From Thiotrichales bacterium (GTDB lineage: Bacteria > Pseudomonadota > Gammaproteobacteria > Thiomicrospirales > Thiomicrospiraceae), in the NCBI GenBank assembly GCA_022759035.1, contig JAEMQD010000058.1:1-56048 (forward strand): a stretch of 56,048 bases of DNA, read 5' to 3'. Each line of letters begins with the position of its first letter. The stretch's first letter is position 1. This document shows, piece after piece, positions 38,910-47,981 of this stretch. Under the pieces are notes generated by a model, which was not told the origin of the DNA, did no database searches, and worked only from the letters and a program-made list of their open reading frames with translations. Both the position numbers and the translations under genes were made by a program.

Positions 38910-39435
38910 CAAGTGTCGTTGCCTTTTTGCGCAAAGTAAGAACCACCGGTCTTCCTGGTTGTCTGTCTTCTAAATCTACGGATAGTGTTGCGTTATCGTC
39001 TTCCCATTGATAAGCATTGTAGTCTGTTAATCCTGGTGAGGTTCTGCGGATACGCGCTTTAGGCGAGCCGATCATCGGTGTTAACTGCGCCACTACCGCT
39101 TGAATGTTTGACCCTTGGTGTTGATTGTTGAATTCACTATTAAAAGGGCGATATTTTATTTGTAAGCTGGCAAAGGTTCCATCTAATTCGTAGCGAAATT
39201 CGACGCGGTAGGCTTCTCGTAATATATTGACCGGATAAAAGCGATCAAATCGTTTGCTGTTTAGCGAGGCTTGCGGTTTCGTAAAACCATCCCATTTGAA
39301 TAAAGTGTTACGGATGTCGACCTGCTTCATTTCTACCACCTTCATGCCAAGCAGCGTATAGTCAGAGACGCTGGCAGCATGTGCTTCGTTTAATAGCGCG
39401 CAGAACAGCAAACTGAAAGTAAGAAGGTGTCGCAT
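38890..39435 (-). CDS. Exported protein of unknown function
   Basis: A 181-residue protein with a clear N-terminal signal peptide (MRHLLTFSLLFCALLNEAHA, cleavage after AHA) and no later membrane helix or lipobox cysteine context. The mature part is polar, with no cysteine. It is convergent with the MATE gene and overlaps its 3' end by 20 bp. It is upstream of nothing obvious; rppH lies 69 bp further right on the same strand. I do not recognise a domain. Confidence 0.7.
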   Translation of the reverse strand: MRHLLTFSLLFCALLNEAHAASVSDYTLLGMKVVEMKQVDIRNTLFKWDGFTKPQASLNSKRFDRFYPVNILREAYRVEFRYELDGTFASLQIKYRPFNSEFNNQHQGSNIQAVVAQLTPMIGSPKARIRRTSPGLTDYNAYQWEDDNATLSVDLEDRQPGRPVVLTLRKKATTLATNYLP

Positions 39436-39504
39436 GTCAATTTCCGAAAAATATCTGTAATGATTCTACTTTGTTAGCGACAGTTAGCCAGAAAAGTTGA
39501 GCTT

Positions 39505-40002
39505 TTAGCGTGCTTTGGGATGCCAGTAACGGTTAAGGGCTTGTTCTAGTTCTATTAGTGCTTGTTGGTAGACATCTTTTTTAAAGCTGACGACTTCGTG
39601 TACAGGCTGCCAATAGGGTACCCAGCGCCATTCTTCAAATTCTGGCGTGTGCGATGCTTGTAAGTTGATGTGGCTTTCATCTCCGACCAAGCCCAACATA
39701 AACCAGCGTTGTTTTTGTCCAATACACAACGGGGAGGCGTTTTGTCGAATCAAGCGTTTGGGTAGATCGTAACAGAGCCAGCCTTCTGTTTTGCCTAATA
39801 CACGCACATGCCCTGGATCTAATCCAATTTCTTCTTTGAGTTCTCTAAATAAAGCTTGCTGCGGTGTTTCATTGGGACGAATGCCACCTTGAGGAAATTG
39901 CCACGCATCTTCATGACCAATACGCCGACCAAGAAAGAGTTGATTATCTTGGTTTACCAAGATAATACCAACGTTGAGTCGATATCCATTGTCATCAATC
40001 AC
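39505..40002 (-). CDS. rppH: RNA pyrophosphohydrolase RppH
   Basis: A Nudix hydrolase that removes 5' pyrophosphate from mRNAs and so triggers RNase E decay. The Nudix box reads GGIRPNETPQQALFRELKEEIGL with all key Glu residues. The N-terminus DDNGYRLNVGIILVNQ and WQFPQGG match the family. The 165-residue length is usual. In Pseudomonas the neighbouring genes are a HAD phosphatase and ptsP; the HAD gene is here on the opposite side, divergently transcribed. Confidence 0.95.
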   Translation of the reverse strand: MIDDNGYRLNVGIILVNQDNQLFLGRRIGHEDAWQFPQGGIRPNETPQQALFRELKEEIGLDPGHVRVLGKTEGWLCYDLPKRLIRQNASPLCIGQKQRWFMLGLVGDESHINLQASHTPEFEEWRWVPYWQPVHEVVSFKKDVYQQALIELEQALNRYWHPKAR

Positions 40003-40122
40003 AAAGACGTTTTCCCTTATTTAGGTTTATCATTTACGTATTATTTTATCTAAAAATCATTTTAATGCCTATCAACATCGGATAGGATGTTGTTTTTTCT
40101 TTCAGTAGTTAATGAGACTTTA

Positions 40123-40797
40123 ATGAAATTAGCCATATTTGATCTCGACAATACGCTCATCGCTGGTGACAGTGATTATGAATGGGGTGCGTTTGTTATC
40201 CGCAAAGGGTTGGTGGATCCTGTTGCTTACGCTAAGCAAAATGATGCTTTTTATGAAGATTACAAAGCGGGTAATTTAGATATTGTTGCTTACCAACGTT
40301 TCGCTTTAGCACCGTTGGTGGGGTTGCCTGTTGCGACCTTGCGTCAATTGCATGATGAGTTTATGCATGATGTTATTTTTCCTTTAGCGTTACCAAAAGC
40401 GTTTGATTTAATAGACGAGCATCGCCAAAAAGGGCATAAATTATTGGTCATTACAGCAACAAATGCTTTTATTACTGCGCCGATTGTTCGTTGGTTAGGC
40501 ATTGAAGAAATGATTGCCACAGATCCAGCTTTTGACGAAGCAGGGCATGTTTTAGGTGATATTGTCGGTACGCCCAGTTTTCAATCTGGAAAAATAGCGC
40601 GGTTAACGCAGTGGTTGAAAGAAAAATCTTTTACACCAACTGAAACGTGGTTTTATTCAGATTCTCGCAATGATTTGCCGTTATTACAACAAGTTAATTA
40701 CCCTGTTGCTGTTGATCCTGATGCCGTTTTGCGCCAGTTTGCACAACAGCAAGGTTGGCCAATTTTATCGTTAAGAACAGACAACAAGGCAGTCTGA
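40123..40797 (+). CDS. HAD-superfamily IB hydrolase (SerB-like phosphatase)
   Basis: A 224-residue HAD phosphatase. Motif I is IFDLDNTLIAGDSDYEWG (nucleophile and acid Asp), motif II VITATNAF, motif III with GKIARLTQWLK, and motif IV YSDSRNDLPLLQ. It has the IB-type helical cap. Relatives next to rppH in Pseudomonas act on phosphoserine or histidinol phosphate-like substrates; the present substrate is unknown. ATG 40123 is chosen as it begins MKLAIFDLDNT; the frame is open to 40087. Confidence 0.9.
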   Translation: MKLAIFDLDNTLIAGDSDYEWGAFVIRKGLVDPVAYAKQNDAFYEDYKAGNLDIVAYQRFALAPLVGLPVATLRQLHDEFMHDVIFPLALPKAFDLIDEHRQKGHKLLVITATNAFITAPIVRWLGIEEMIATDPAFDEAGHVLGDIVGTPSFQSGKIARLTQWLKEKSFTPTETWFYSDSRNDLPLLQQVNYPVAVDPDAVLRQFAQQQGWPILSLRTDNKAV

Positions 40798-40941
40798 GGC
40801 GATATCTGGTATCATATTGCCACCATTTTGCCAGTAAAAGCTGCATCAAAGGGGTGACTCATAGCGCATGTTACCCTGACTTACCCGTCTGCAAGCTAGT
40901 GTTGGCGTGATTAGAACATCATGTACCCATGAGGAAATCGT

Positions 40942-43599
40942 ATGAGCGAACCGTTTGTTGATCTTGACCCACAAGAAACGCAAGAGTGGCTAGATGCCCT
41001 GGCGTCGGTGGTTGAGTTTGAAGGCACAGAAAAAGCAAAACACTTAATTAATAGCTTAATTGCACATGCCCGTAAATACGGTATTGATACTTTGTATAGT
41101 GCAACGACGCCATATATCAATAGCATTCCTACAGAACAGCAAGCGGTTTATCCAGGTGATCAAGAAATTGAAGGACGTTTACGTTCATTAATTCGTTGGA
41201 ACGCGATGGCAATGGTTGTTAAAGCGAACCGTATTTCAACAGAGTTGGGTGGGCATATTGCTTCGTTTGCATCGAGCGCTACCTTGTACGAAGTTGGCTT
41301 TAATCATTTCTTCAAGGGTCCCGATGCACCAACAGGTGCAGATATGATTTTCTTTCAAGGACACACTTCACCAGGCATGTATTCGCGTGCCTTTATGGAA
41401 GGTCGCTTATCTGAAGAAGATCTTGGAAACTTCCGTCAAGAAGTTGATGGCAAGGGGTTGTCTTCTTATCCGCATCCTTGGTTGATGCCTGACTTTTGGC
41501 AATTTCCAACGGTATCGATGGGCTTAGGGCCATTAATGGCGATTTACCAAGCCCGCTTTATGAAATACTTGCATGCGCGTGGGTTAATTGATGCAACAGG
41601 CCGTAAAGTGTGGGCGTTCTTGGGTGATGGCGAAATGGATGAGCCAGAATCTCAAGGTGCCATCGCCCTGGCACATCGTGAAAAGCTAGATAATCTTATT
41701 TTTGTTGTTAACTGTAACTTGCAGCGTTTGGACGGGCCTGTTCGTGGTAACGGTAAAATCATTCAAGAATTAGAAGGCAACTTCCGAGGTGCTGGCTGGA
41801 ATGTCTTGAAAGTGGTTTGGGGAAGTGAGTGGGACGCTTTGCTCGCACGTGATAAGTCTGGCAAACTCATGCAACGCATGATGGAAGTTGTCGACGGTGA
41901 GTATCAAGCCTATAAAGCACGTGGTGCGGCTTATACGCGTGAGCACTTCTTTGGTAAGTACCCTGAAACTGCGGAATTGGTTAAAGATATGTCTGATGAC
42001 GAAATCTTTAAGCTTTCTCGTGGTGGGCATGATCCTCGTAAAATTTATGCTGCCTATAAAGCGGCAACCGATCATGTTGGTCAACCAACGGTTATTTTAG
42101 CGCATACCGTTAAAGGTTACGGTATGGGCGAGTATGGTGAAGGCGCAATGGCGGCACACCAGCAAAAGAAATTAGATGTTAATGGATTGCGTCATTTCCG
42201 TGATCGTTTCAGTATTCCTATTTCTGATAGTGAGTTGGACAACATTCCGTTCTATAAGCCGCAAGACGATTCGCCTGTTATGAAGTATATGCACGAGCGT
42301 CGTGCTGCTTTAGGTGGCTACTTACCTTCACGTCAAGATCGCTCGGAAGCGCTGCCTGTACCAGCATTGTCAGCGTTTGATGCCTTAATGCAAGGGACTG
42401 GTGATCGCACCATGTCGACAACGATGGCGTTTGTACGTATTTTGGCTGTATTGCTTCGTGATAAAGCAATAGGGCCACGTGTTGTGCCAATTATTCCAGA
42501 TGAAGCACGTACGTTTGGTATGGAAGGTTTGTTCCGTCAAGTCGGTATTTATGATCCAGCAGGTCAGTTATACGAACCAGTCGATGCTGATCAGGTCATG
42601 TGGTATAAACAAGCACAAAATGGTCAAGTATTGCAGGAAGGCATTAACGAAGCCGGTGCAATGTCATCGTGGATTGCAGCAGCAACCAGTTATGCCAATC
42701 ATAGTGTCGCGATGATTCCTTTCTATATTTATTATTCGATGTTTGGTTACCAACGTATCGGCGATTTAGTATGGGCTGCTGGTGACTCACAAGCTCGAGG
42801 CTTCATGCTCGGCGGTACGGCTGGTCGTACAACCTTGGCTGGTGAAGGATTACAGCATCAAGACGGTCATAACTTAATTCAGTTTGGTCAAGTGCCTAAT
42901 TGTATGACCTATGATCCTACTTTTGCATATGAGTTGGCAGTTGTTATTCAAGACGGCCTGCGCCGTATGACGGCAGAAAAAGACAAAGTCTTTTACTACA
43001 TTACGGTCATGAATGAAAATTACGAGCACCCAGCAATGCCAGCAGGTGTTGAAGATCAAATTATTCAGGGCTTGTATCGTTTATCTGAAGCTAAAGGTGA
43101 AGGTGTACGCGCACAATTGATGGGTTCGGGTACCATTTTACGCGAAGTGATGGCTGCGGCTGAGCTGTTAGCAGCAGATTGGGGTGTTCAAGCAGATGTT
43201 TGGTCGGCAACCAGTTTCAACTTGTTGAAACGTGATGGTGATGAATGTGAGCGCTGGAATACGTTACATCCGTTAGAGCATAAGCGCGTTCCGTTCATTA
43301 CGAAACAGCTTGCGGGTAGTGAGGGTCCTGTGATCGCGGCAACCGACTATTTACGTGCTTATGCAGATCAAGTTCGTGCGTTTATCCCAGGTGATTTTGT
43401 CGTATTGGGTACGGATGGCTATGGTCGTTCAGATACGCGTGCTAAGTTGCGGCAATTCTTTGAAGTCAATCGTTACTATGTTGTGATTGCTACATTAAAA
43501 GCCTTGGCAGATCGTGGTGAAGTACCAACTCAACTGGTTGCTGATGCGATTGCACGTTATGGTATTGATGCGGATAAACCCGCACCTTGGTCAGTATAA
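40942..43599 (+). CDS. aceE: Pyruvate dehydrogenase E1 component (homodimeric)
   Basis: The 885-residue homodimeric E1 decarboxylates pyruvate with thiamine diphosphate and reductively acetylates E2. Visible features are the TPP motif FLGDGEMDEPESQGAI...NCNLQRLDG, the GHTSPGMYSRAF region and HTVKGYGMG. LDPQETQEWLDAL at the N-terminus binds E2. A GAGGAAAT site precedes ATG. It heads the aceE-aceF-lpd operon. The 144-bp upstream gap has a possible TATCAT -10 (about 40811-40816) without a clear -35. Confidence 0.97.
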   Translation: MSEPFVDLDPQETQEWLDALASVVEFEGTEKAKHLINSLIAHARKYGIDTLYSATTPYINSIPTEQQAVYPGDQEIEGRLRSLIRWNAMAMVVKANRISTELGGHIASFASSATLYEVGFNHFFKGPDAPTGADMIFFQGHTSPGMYSRAFMEGRLSEEDLGNFRQEVDGKGLSSYPHPWLMPDFWQFPTVSMGLGPLMAIYQARFMKYLHARGLIDATGRKVWAFLGDGEMDEPESQGAIALAHREKLDNLIFVVNCNLQRLDGPVRGNGKIIQELEGNFRGAGWNVLKVVWGSEWDALLARDKSGKLMQRMMEVVDGEYQAYKARGAAYTREHFFGKYPETAELVKDMSDDEIFKLSRGGHDPRKIYAAYKAATDHVGQPTVILAHTVKGYGMGEYGEGAMAAHQQKKLDVNGLRHFRDRFSIPISDSELDNIPFYKPQDDSPVMKYMHERRAALGGYLPSRQDRSEALPVPALSAFDALMQGTGDRTMSTTMAFVRILAVLLRDKAIGPRVVPIIPDEARTFGMEGLFRQVGIYDPAGQLYEPVDADQVMWYKQAQNGQVLQEGINEAGAMSSWIAAATSYANHSVAMIPFYIYYSMFGYQRIGDLVWAAGDSQARGFMLGGTAGRTTLAGEGLQHQDGHNLIQFGQVPNCMTYDPTFAYELAVVIQDGLRRMTAEKDKVFYYITVMNENYEHPAMPAGVEDQIIQGLYRLSEAKGEGVRAQLMGSGTILREVMAAAELLAADWGVQADVWSATSFNLLKRDGDECERWNTLHPLEHKRVPFITKQLAGSEGPVIAATDYLRAYADQVRAFIPGDFVVLGTDGYGRSDTRAKLRQFFEVNRYYVVIATLKALADRGEVPTQLVADAIARYGIDADKPAPWSV

Positions 43600-43612
43600 G
43601 GAGGCGCAAGTT

Positions 43613-44935
43613 ATGTCAGTTAAACAAATGCTGCTTCCTGATATCGGCGATTTTAAAGGCGTTGATGTCATTGAAATTTTAGTCAAAGAAGGCGATGTTA
43701 TTGCGATTGATGACCCTTTGTTTGTGCTAGAAAGTGATAAAGCGACAATGGAGATACCTTCTCCAATGGCGGGAAAGGTTTTGTCGCTTAAAGTAAAAGT
43801 GGGCGACAAGGTGAGCACTGGGGTATTAGTCGCGGATATTGAAGTAGATGAGTCTGCTGTCGCAACCAAGCCAGCGACACCTGCGCCAGCCGTTGCACAA
43901 TCAACGCCTGCTGCTGTAACCGCGGCTGTGTCAGTTGCACCCACAGTGACGCAACCGCCTGTACAGGCACCCGTGAGTGCACCGTCTTTAGCCGAAAAAC
44001 CAATTAATGCACCTGTTGCTGGCGCTAAGGCACATGCTAGCCCGTCGGTGCGTGCTTTTGCGCGTCAGCTTGGCGTTGACTTGTCTTTAGTGGTAGGGAC
44101 AGGTGTTAAAGGACGTATTAGCAAAGATGATGTACAGGGCTTTGTGAAAGGCGTAATGAGCGGCGCTAAAAGCTTACCGAATGCTGCATCTGGTGGTATG
44201 GGTATTCCGAGCATTAAACAACCTAACTTTGCTGATTTTGGTGAGATTGTTGCCGAACCTTTATCGCGTATTAAAAAAATATCGGGTAAGCATTTGCATG
44301 CATGTTGGTTAAATGTACCGCATGTGACGCAATTTGATGAGTGCGATATTACTGAAATGGAAGCTTTCCGTAGCGGCTTAAAAGAGCAAGCTAAAGCTCG
44401 TGGTGTTGGTGTTACGCCGTTAATTTTTGTTATTAAAGCGGCTGTAGCAGCGTTGAAGAAGTTTCCGCATGTTAATGCCTCTTTGTCAGCAGACGGTGAA
44501 AACTTAATTATTAAACAGTATTATCACATCGGTGTTGCTGTTGATACGCCAAACGGATTGGTTGTTCCTGTCATTCGTGATGCCGATAAAAAATCGGTAT
44601 GGGAATTGGCTGAAACGCTAAAAGAATTGAGCCAAAAAGCACGTGACGGCAAATTGTCGCCTGCGGACATGTCTGGTGCAACTTTCTCGATTTCGAGTCT
44701 TGGTGGTATTGGTGGTACGCAGTTTACCCCGATTGTGAATGCACCAGAGGTAGCGATTTTGGGTGTTTCTAAAGCGAAAATGCAACCTGTTTGGAATGGC
44801 AAAGAGTTTACACCACGTTTAATGATGCCTTTCTCTATGTCTTACGATCATCGTGTTATTGACGGTGCGCAAGGGGTTCGCTTTACGACTTATTTAGGTC
44901 AAATGTTGGCCGATATTCGTCAACTATTGCTTTAA
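43613..44935 (+). CDS. aceF: Dihydrolipoamide acetyltransferase (PDH E2)
   Basis: A 440-residue E2 with a single lipoyl domain (residues 1-80; lipoylated Lys in ESDKATMEIPSP), an Ala/Pro/Val-rich flexible linker, and the E3/E1-binding peripheral subunit domain (ASPSVRAFARQLGVDLSLV). The CoA-dependent acyltransferase core follows, with MSYDHRVIDGAQG carrying the catalytic His and Asp. AAGGAGG lies before ATG 43613. E. coli AceF has three lipoyl domains; here a further lipoyl domain is instead on Lpd. Confidence 0.96.
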   Translation: MSVKQMLLPDIGDFKGVDVIEILVKEGDVIAIDDPLFVLESDKATMEIPSPMAGKVLSLKVKVGDKVSTGVLVADIEVDESAVATKPATPAPAVAQSTPAAVTAAVSVAPTVTQPPVQAPVSAPSLAEKPINAPVAGAKAHASPSVRAFARQLGVDLSLVVGTGVKGRISKDDVQGFVKGVMSGAKSLPNAASGGMGIPSIKQPNFADFGEIVAEPLSRIKKISGKHLHACWLNVPHVTQFDECDITEMEAFRSGLKEQAKARGVGVTPLIFVIKAAVAALKKFPHVNASLSADGENLIIKQYYHIGVAVDTPNGLVVPVIRDADKKSVWELAETLKELSQKARDGKLSPADMSGATFSISSLGGIGGTQFTPIVNAPEVAILGVSKAKMQPVWNGKEFTPRLMMPFSMSYDHRVIDGAQGVRFTTYLGQMLADIRQLLL

Positions 44936-44944
44936 GAGGCGACT

Positions 44945-46705
44945 ATGGGACAGATTATTGATATTAAAATTCCCGATTTAGGGGACTTTAAAGATGTGCG
45001 CGTCATTGAGGTATTGGTTGCTGTTGGTGAAGATGTTGCCATTGATCAACCGCTCATTACCCTAGAAAGTGATAAAGCGACGATGGAAATTCCGAGTCCG
45101 CACTCTGGTAAAATTACCGCAATGACGGTCAAGGTTGGCGATGTCATTAATACGGGCGTAATTATTGGACAAATGGCGAGTTCTAACGCTGCTAAATTAA
45201 CGCCAGCAGAAAAAACCATTGCGCAGCCACAAGTAGCTGATTCTGCAAATATGCCTACGGCGATAGCTGCTTCTGGTGATGCGGATATGGCTTGTGAAGT
45301 TTTGGTGCTTGGTAGCGGTCCAGGCGGTTATACTGCGGCATTTCGTGCTGCCGATTTGGGCAAAAATGTCGTGCTTGTTGAGAAGTTTCCAGTTATTGGT
45401 GGTGTGTGTTTGAATGTAGGATGCATCCCATCCAAAGCATTGTTGCACATTGCGCATATTATGAATGAAACCAAAGAAATGGCCGAGCATGGTGTCACTT
45501 TTGCAGCGCCTCAAGTGGATTTAGATAAAATGCGCTCCTTTAAAGAAGGCATCATTAAGAAATTAACAGGTGGCTTGTCTGGGCTTGCTAAACAGCGCAA
45601 AGTTCAAGTTGTTACTGGTTATGGTAAATTTATTGATGCGCACACTGTCGCAGTCACGGATAGCGAAGGAACCGTTAAAACGATTCGCTTTGAGCAAGCG
45701 ATTATTGCTGCGGGTTCTCGCGTAATTAAATTACCATTTATCCCGCACGACGATCCTCGCGTGTGGGATTCGACAGATGCATTAAACTTAAGCAATGTGC
45801 CTGATCGTTTGTTGATTTTAGGTGGCGGCATTATTGGCCTAGAAATGGCGCAGGTCTATGGTGCCTTAGGTTCAAAAATTACCGTTGTTGAATTAATGGA
45901 TCAACTGATTCCTGGCGCTGATCCAGATATGGTTCGTCCATTGATGAAGCGCATTAAGCCTCGTTATCAAGCGATTCATTTAAAAACAAAAGTAACCGAT
46001 GTGACGGCAACCCCAGAAGCCCTTACTGTTACCTTTGTTGGCGAAGGCGATAAAACATGGCAAGAAGACTTTGATGCGGTACTGGTTGCTGTTGGTCGCG
46101 CACCTAACGGCAAACTGATTGATGCTGAAAAAGCAGGCGTAGTTGTTAACGATCGCGGATTTATTCCTGCCGATCAACGACAAAAAACGAATGTTGATCA
46201 TATCTATGCTATTGGCGATATTATTGGTCAGCCTATGCTGGCACATAAAGCTGTGCATGAAGGTAAGGTTGCGGCAGAAGTAATTTGTGGCCTACCATCA
46301 GCGTTTACCCCAGTCAGTATTCCTTCTGTTGCTTATACCGATCCAGAAGTGGCATGGGTTGGTATGACCGAGCGTGAAGCAAAAGAAAAGGGCTTTGACA
46401 TTGAAGTTGGTGTCTTCCCTTGGGCAGCTAGTGGACGTAGTTTAAGTATTGGTCGTGATGAAGGTATGACTAAAGCTATTTTCGATGCAAAAACCCATCG
46501 ATTACTCGGGGCAGCAATGACCGGAACGAATGCTGGTGAGCTTGTTGCGGAAGCAGCGTTAGCTTTGGAAATGGGCGCAGATATTGCAGATATCGCATTG
46601 ACGATTCATCCGCATCCGACTTTATCTGAAACGTTGGGTTTTGCGGCCGAAATGGCAGAAGGTACGATTACAGACCTAATTGCGCCTAAACATCGTAAAA
46701 AGTGA
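44945..46705 (+). CDS. lpd: Dihydrolipoamide dehydrogenase with N-terminal lipoyl domain (PDH E3)
   Basis: A 586-residue flavoprotein that reoxidises lipoamide with NAD+. An N-terminal lipoyl domain (about 1-80, ESDKATMEIPSPHSG) and a short Ala-rich linker precede the standard E3: FAD motif VLGSGPGGYTAAFRAADLG, redox disulfide GGVCLNVGCIPSK, NAD motif LILGGGIIGLEMAQVYG, and the catalytic His/Glu in HPHPTLSETLG. Lipoyl-bearing E3 enzymes are known from Neisseria and some other bacteria. It follows aceF after 9 bp and ends in a strong terminator. Confidence 0.96.
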   Translation: MGQIIDIKIPDLGDFKDVRVIEVLVAVGEDVAIDQPLITLESDKATMEIPSPHSGKITAMTVKVGDVINTGVIIGQMASSNAAKLTPAEKTIAQPQVADSANMPTAIAASGDADMACEVLVLGSGPGGYTAAFRAADLGKNVVLVEKFPVIGGVCLNVGCIPSKALLHIAHIMNETKEMAEHGVTFAAPQVDLDKMRSFKEGIIKKLTGGLSGLAKQRKVQVVTGYGKFIDAHTVAVTDSEGTVKTIRFEQAIIAAGSRVIKLPFIPHDDPRVWDSTDALNLSNVPDRLLILGGGIIGLEMAQVYGALGSKITVVELMDQLIPGADPDMVRPLMKRIKPRYQAIHLKTKVTDVTATPEALTVTFVGEGDKTWQEDFDAVLVAVGRAPNGKLIDAEKAGVVVNDRGFIPADQRQKTNVDHIYAIGDIIGQPMLAHKAVHEGKVAAEVICGLPSAFTPVSIPSVAYTDPEVAWVGMTEREAKEKGFDIEVGVFPWAASGRSLSIGRDEGMTKAIFDAKTHRLLGAAMTGTNAGELVAEAALALEMGADIADIALTIHPHPTLSETLGFAAEMAEGTITDLIAPKHRKK

Positions 46706-46730
46706 TGATAACAATTACTTAACTTTGTCA

Positions 46731-46760
46731 AAGCGACCGCAGTAAGTGGTCGCTTTTTTT
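46731..46760 (+). terminator. Intrinsic terminator after lpd
   Basis: The 8-bp stem AAGCGACC/GGTCGCTT with a 9-nt loop is followed by a run of T. It ends the PDH operon and lies just before the 3' end of the minus-strand Cys-rich gene. Confidence 0.92.
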
Positions 46761-46778
46761 ATGCTATTTTCATAATGC

Positions 46779-47003
46779 TTAGGCACGCCAGCCTGTTTTT
46801 TTGTTGGTTGGTGCTGAGCGAGCAGGGCGTTGTTTCAATTGAAAAGCATGACATGCTTCACCACTAGATTCGATAACAGATAATGCAGGACTTTGAAGTG
46901 ATTTAAAACCAAAGAAATGACAACCATGTGGACAGCTAGCATCCCAAGTAACAAAGTAATGCTGACATTGAGCGCAATCAATTTTTGGCGTTTTATCTGA
47001 CAT
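46779..47003 (-). CDS. Small cysteine-rich protein with putative zinc knuckle
   Basis: A 74-residue protein with the pattern CAQCQHYFVTWDASCPHGCHFFGFKS and a later Cys in SSGEACHAFQ. Similar small proteins in Pseudomonas-like genomes carry the same HGC.AFGFKS.. and SSG..C.F motifs and are often mislabelled uracil-DNA glycosylase; no glycosylase motif is visible. Four or five cysteines suggest a metal site. ATG 47003 is used; ATG 47009 is possible. No Shine-Dalgarno sequence is evident. Confidence 0.75.
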   Translation of the reverse strand: MSDKTPKIDCAQCQHYFVTWDASCPHGCHFFGFKSLQSPALSVIESSGEACHAFQLKQRPARSAPTNKKTGWRA

Positions 47004-47073
47004 GAGCATTCATTAATATATTAAAATGAGTCAATTGTAACATTTCGTTTTAAATCGATTGAGGGTAAATAAT

Positions 47074-47583
47074 ATGAGTATCGGGTTGTTTTATGGTACA
47101 GATACAGGGAATACTGAGCGCGTTGCACAGCAAATTGCGGATGCTTTTGGTGTTGAAGTGACATTGCACGATGTCGCAACAGCTAAACCTGCTGATTTTG
47201 CACCATACTCACATATTATTTTGGGTCAGCCAACTTGGTACTATGGTGAACTACAAAGCCATTGGGAAGATTTTTGGCCACAGTTTCAAACAGTCGATTT
47301 TACAGGTAAAACGATTGCTTGTTTTGGCTTGGGCGACCAGCATGATTATTCAGAGTATTTTTTAGATGCAATGGGTTTAATGCATGATATTGCTGTTGCT
47401 AATGGCGCTAAAGCCGTAGGTTACTGGTCAACAGATGGTTATGAATTTGATGAATCTAAAGCCTTATCTCCAGATGGAAAACATTTTGTTGGCTTGGGTA
47501 TTGATGAAGATCAACAAGCCGAGTTAACTGCAGCACGGGTGGCACAGTGGGTTGCACAAGTTAAAAAAGAGTTTGGCGTATAA
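47074..47583 (+). CDS. fldA: Flavodoxin (long-chain, FldA type)
   Basis: A 169-residue FMN protein that transfers electrons at low potential. The phosphate-binding loop is FYGTDTGNTERVA, with aromatic FMN contacts in PTWYYGELQSHWEDF. The long-chain insertion is present, and the C-terminal GYWSTDGYEFDESKAL matches E. coli FldA. ATG 47074 follows GAGGGTAA. Typical partners are ferredoxin-NADP reductase and radical-SAM enzymes such as IspG/BioB; none is nearby. A terminator follows directly. Confidence 0.93.
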   Translation: MSIGLFYGTDTGNTERVAQQIADAFGVEVTLHDVATAKPADFAPYSHIILGQPTWYYGELQSHWEDFWPQFQTVDFTGKTIACFGLGDQHDYSEYFLDAMGLMHDIAVANGAKAVGYWSTDGYEFDESKALSPDGKHFVGLGIDEDQQAELTAARVAQWVAQVKKEFGV

Positions 47584-47612
47584 TTAGCGTCCATCGTTTT
47601 TAAATCTTAATG

Positions 47613-47637
47613 AAGGCGGCTTTTGTCGCCTTTTTTT
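47613..47637 (+). terminator. Intrinsic terminator after the flavodoxin gene
   Basis: The stem AAGGCGGC/GTCGCCTT with TTTT loop is followed by TTTTTTT. It lies only 14 nt upstream of the thioredoxin-like gene, which must therefore have read-through or a promoter within this short space. Confidence 0.9.
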
Positions 47638-47651
47638 GTACAAGGATGTCT

Positions 47652-47966
47652 ATGTCACCCTGTTTAGCTGAAATAATTCAGCAAGAAGATGCTGTACTTG
47701 TTCTATTTGGTGCGCCGACTTGCCATGTGTGTGGCGACATCAAGCCACATTTATTTGAAGCGATACAAAAAGCCTATCCTTCAATGAAAACGGTTTATGT
47801 CAATTGCAATGATGAAGTAGAAACTTGCGCGCAACGCGGCATCTTCAGTCTGCCTGTTGTTCATGTGTATTTACAGGGACAAAAATTTGTTGAAAAAATT
47901 CGTGTTTTTAGCATTGCTGCGCTTATTGATGAGTTAGCGCGCCCTATGATGCTGATGCAGAGTTAA
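47652..47966 (+). CDS. Thioredoxin-like protein with CHVC active site
   Basis: A 104-residue cytosolic thioredoxin-fold protein. The redox motif is APTCHVCGDIKP (Cys-His-Val-Cys instead of CGPC), followed by VYVNCNDEVETCAQRGIFSLPVVHVYLQG with the cis-Pro. Two more cysteines (VNCNDEVETC) are present. ATG 47652 has AAGGA 6 nt upstream. It is adjacent to flavodoxin and an M48 protease gene 15 bp downstream. Specific substrates are unknown. Confidence 0.85.
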   Translation: MSPCLAEIIQQEDAVLVLFGAPTCHVCGDIKPHLFEAIQKAYPSMKTVYVNCNDEVETCAQRGIFSLPVVHVYLQGQKFVEKIRVFSIAALIDELARPMMLMQS

Positions 47967-47981
47967 GGAGTTAAGCGTTTA

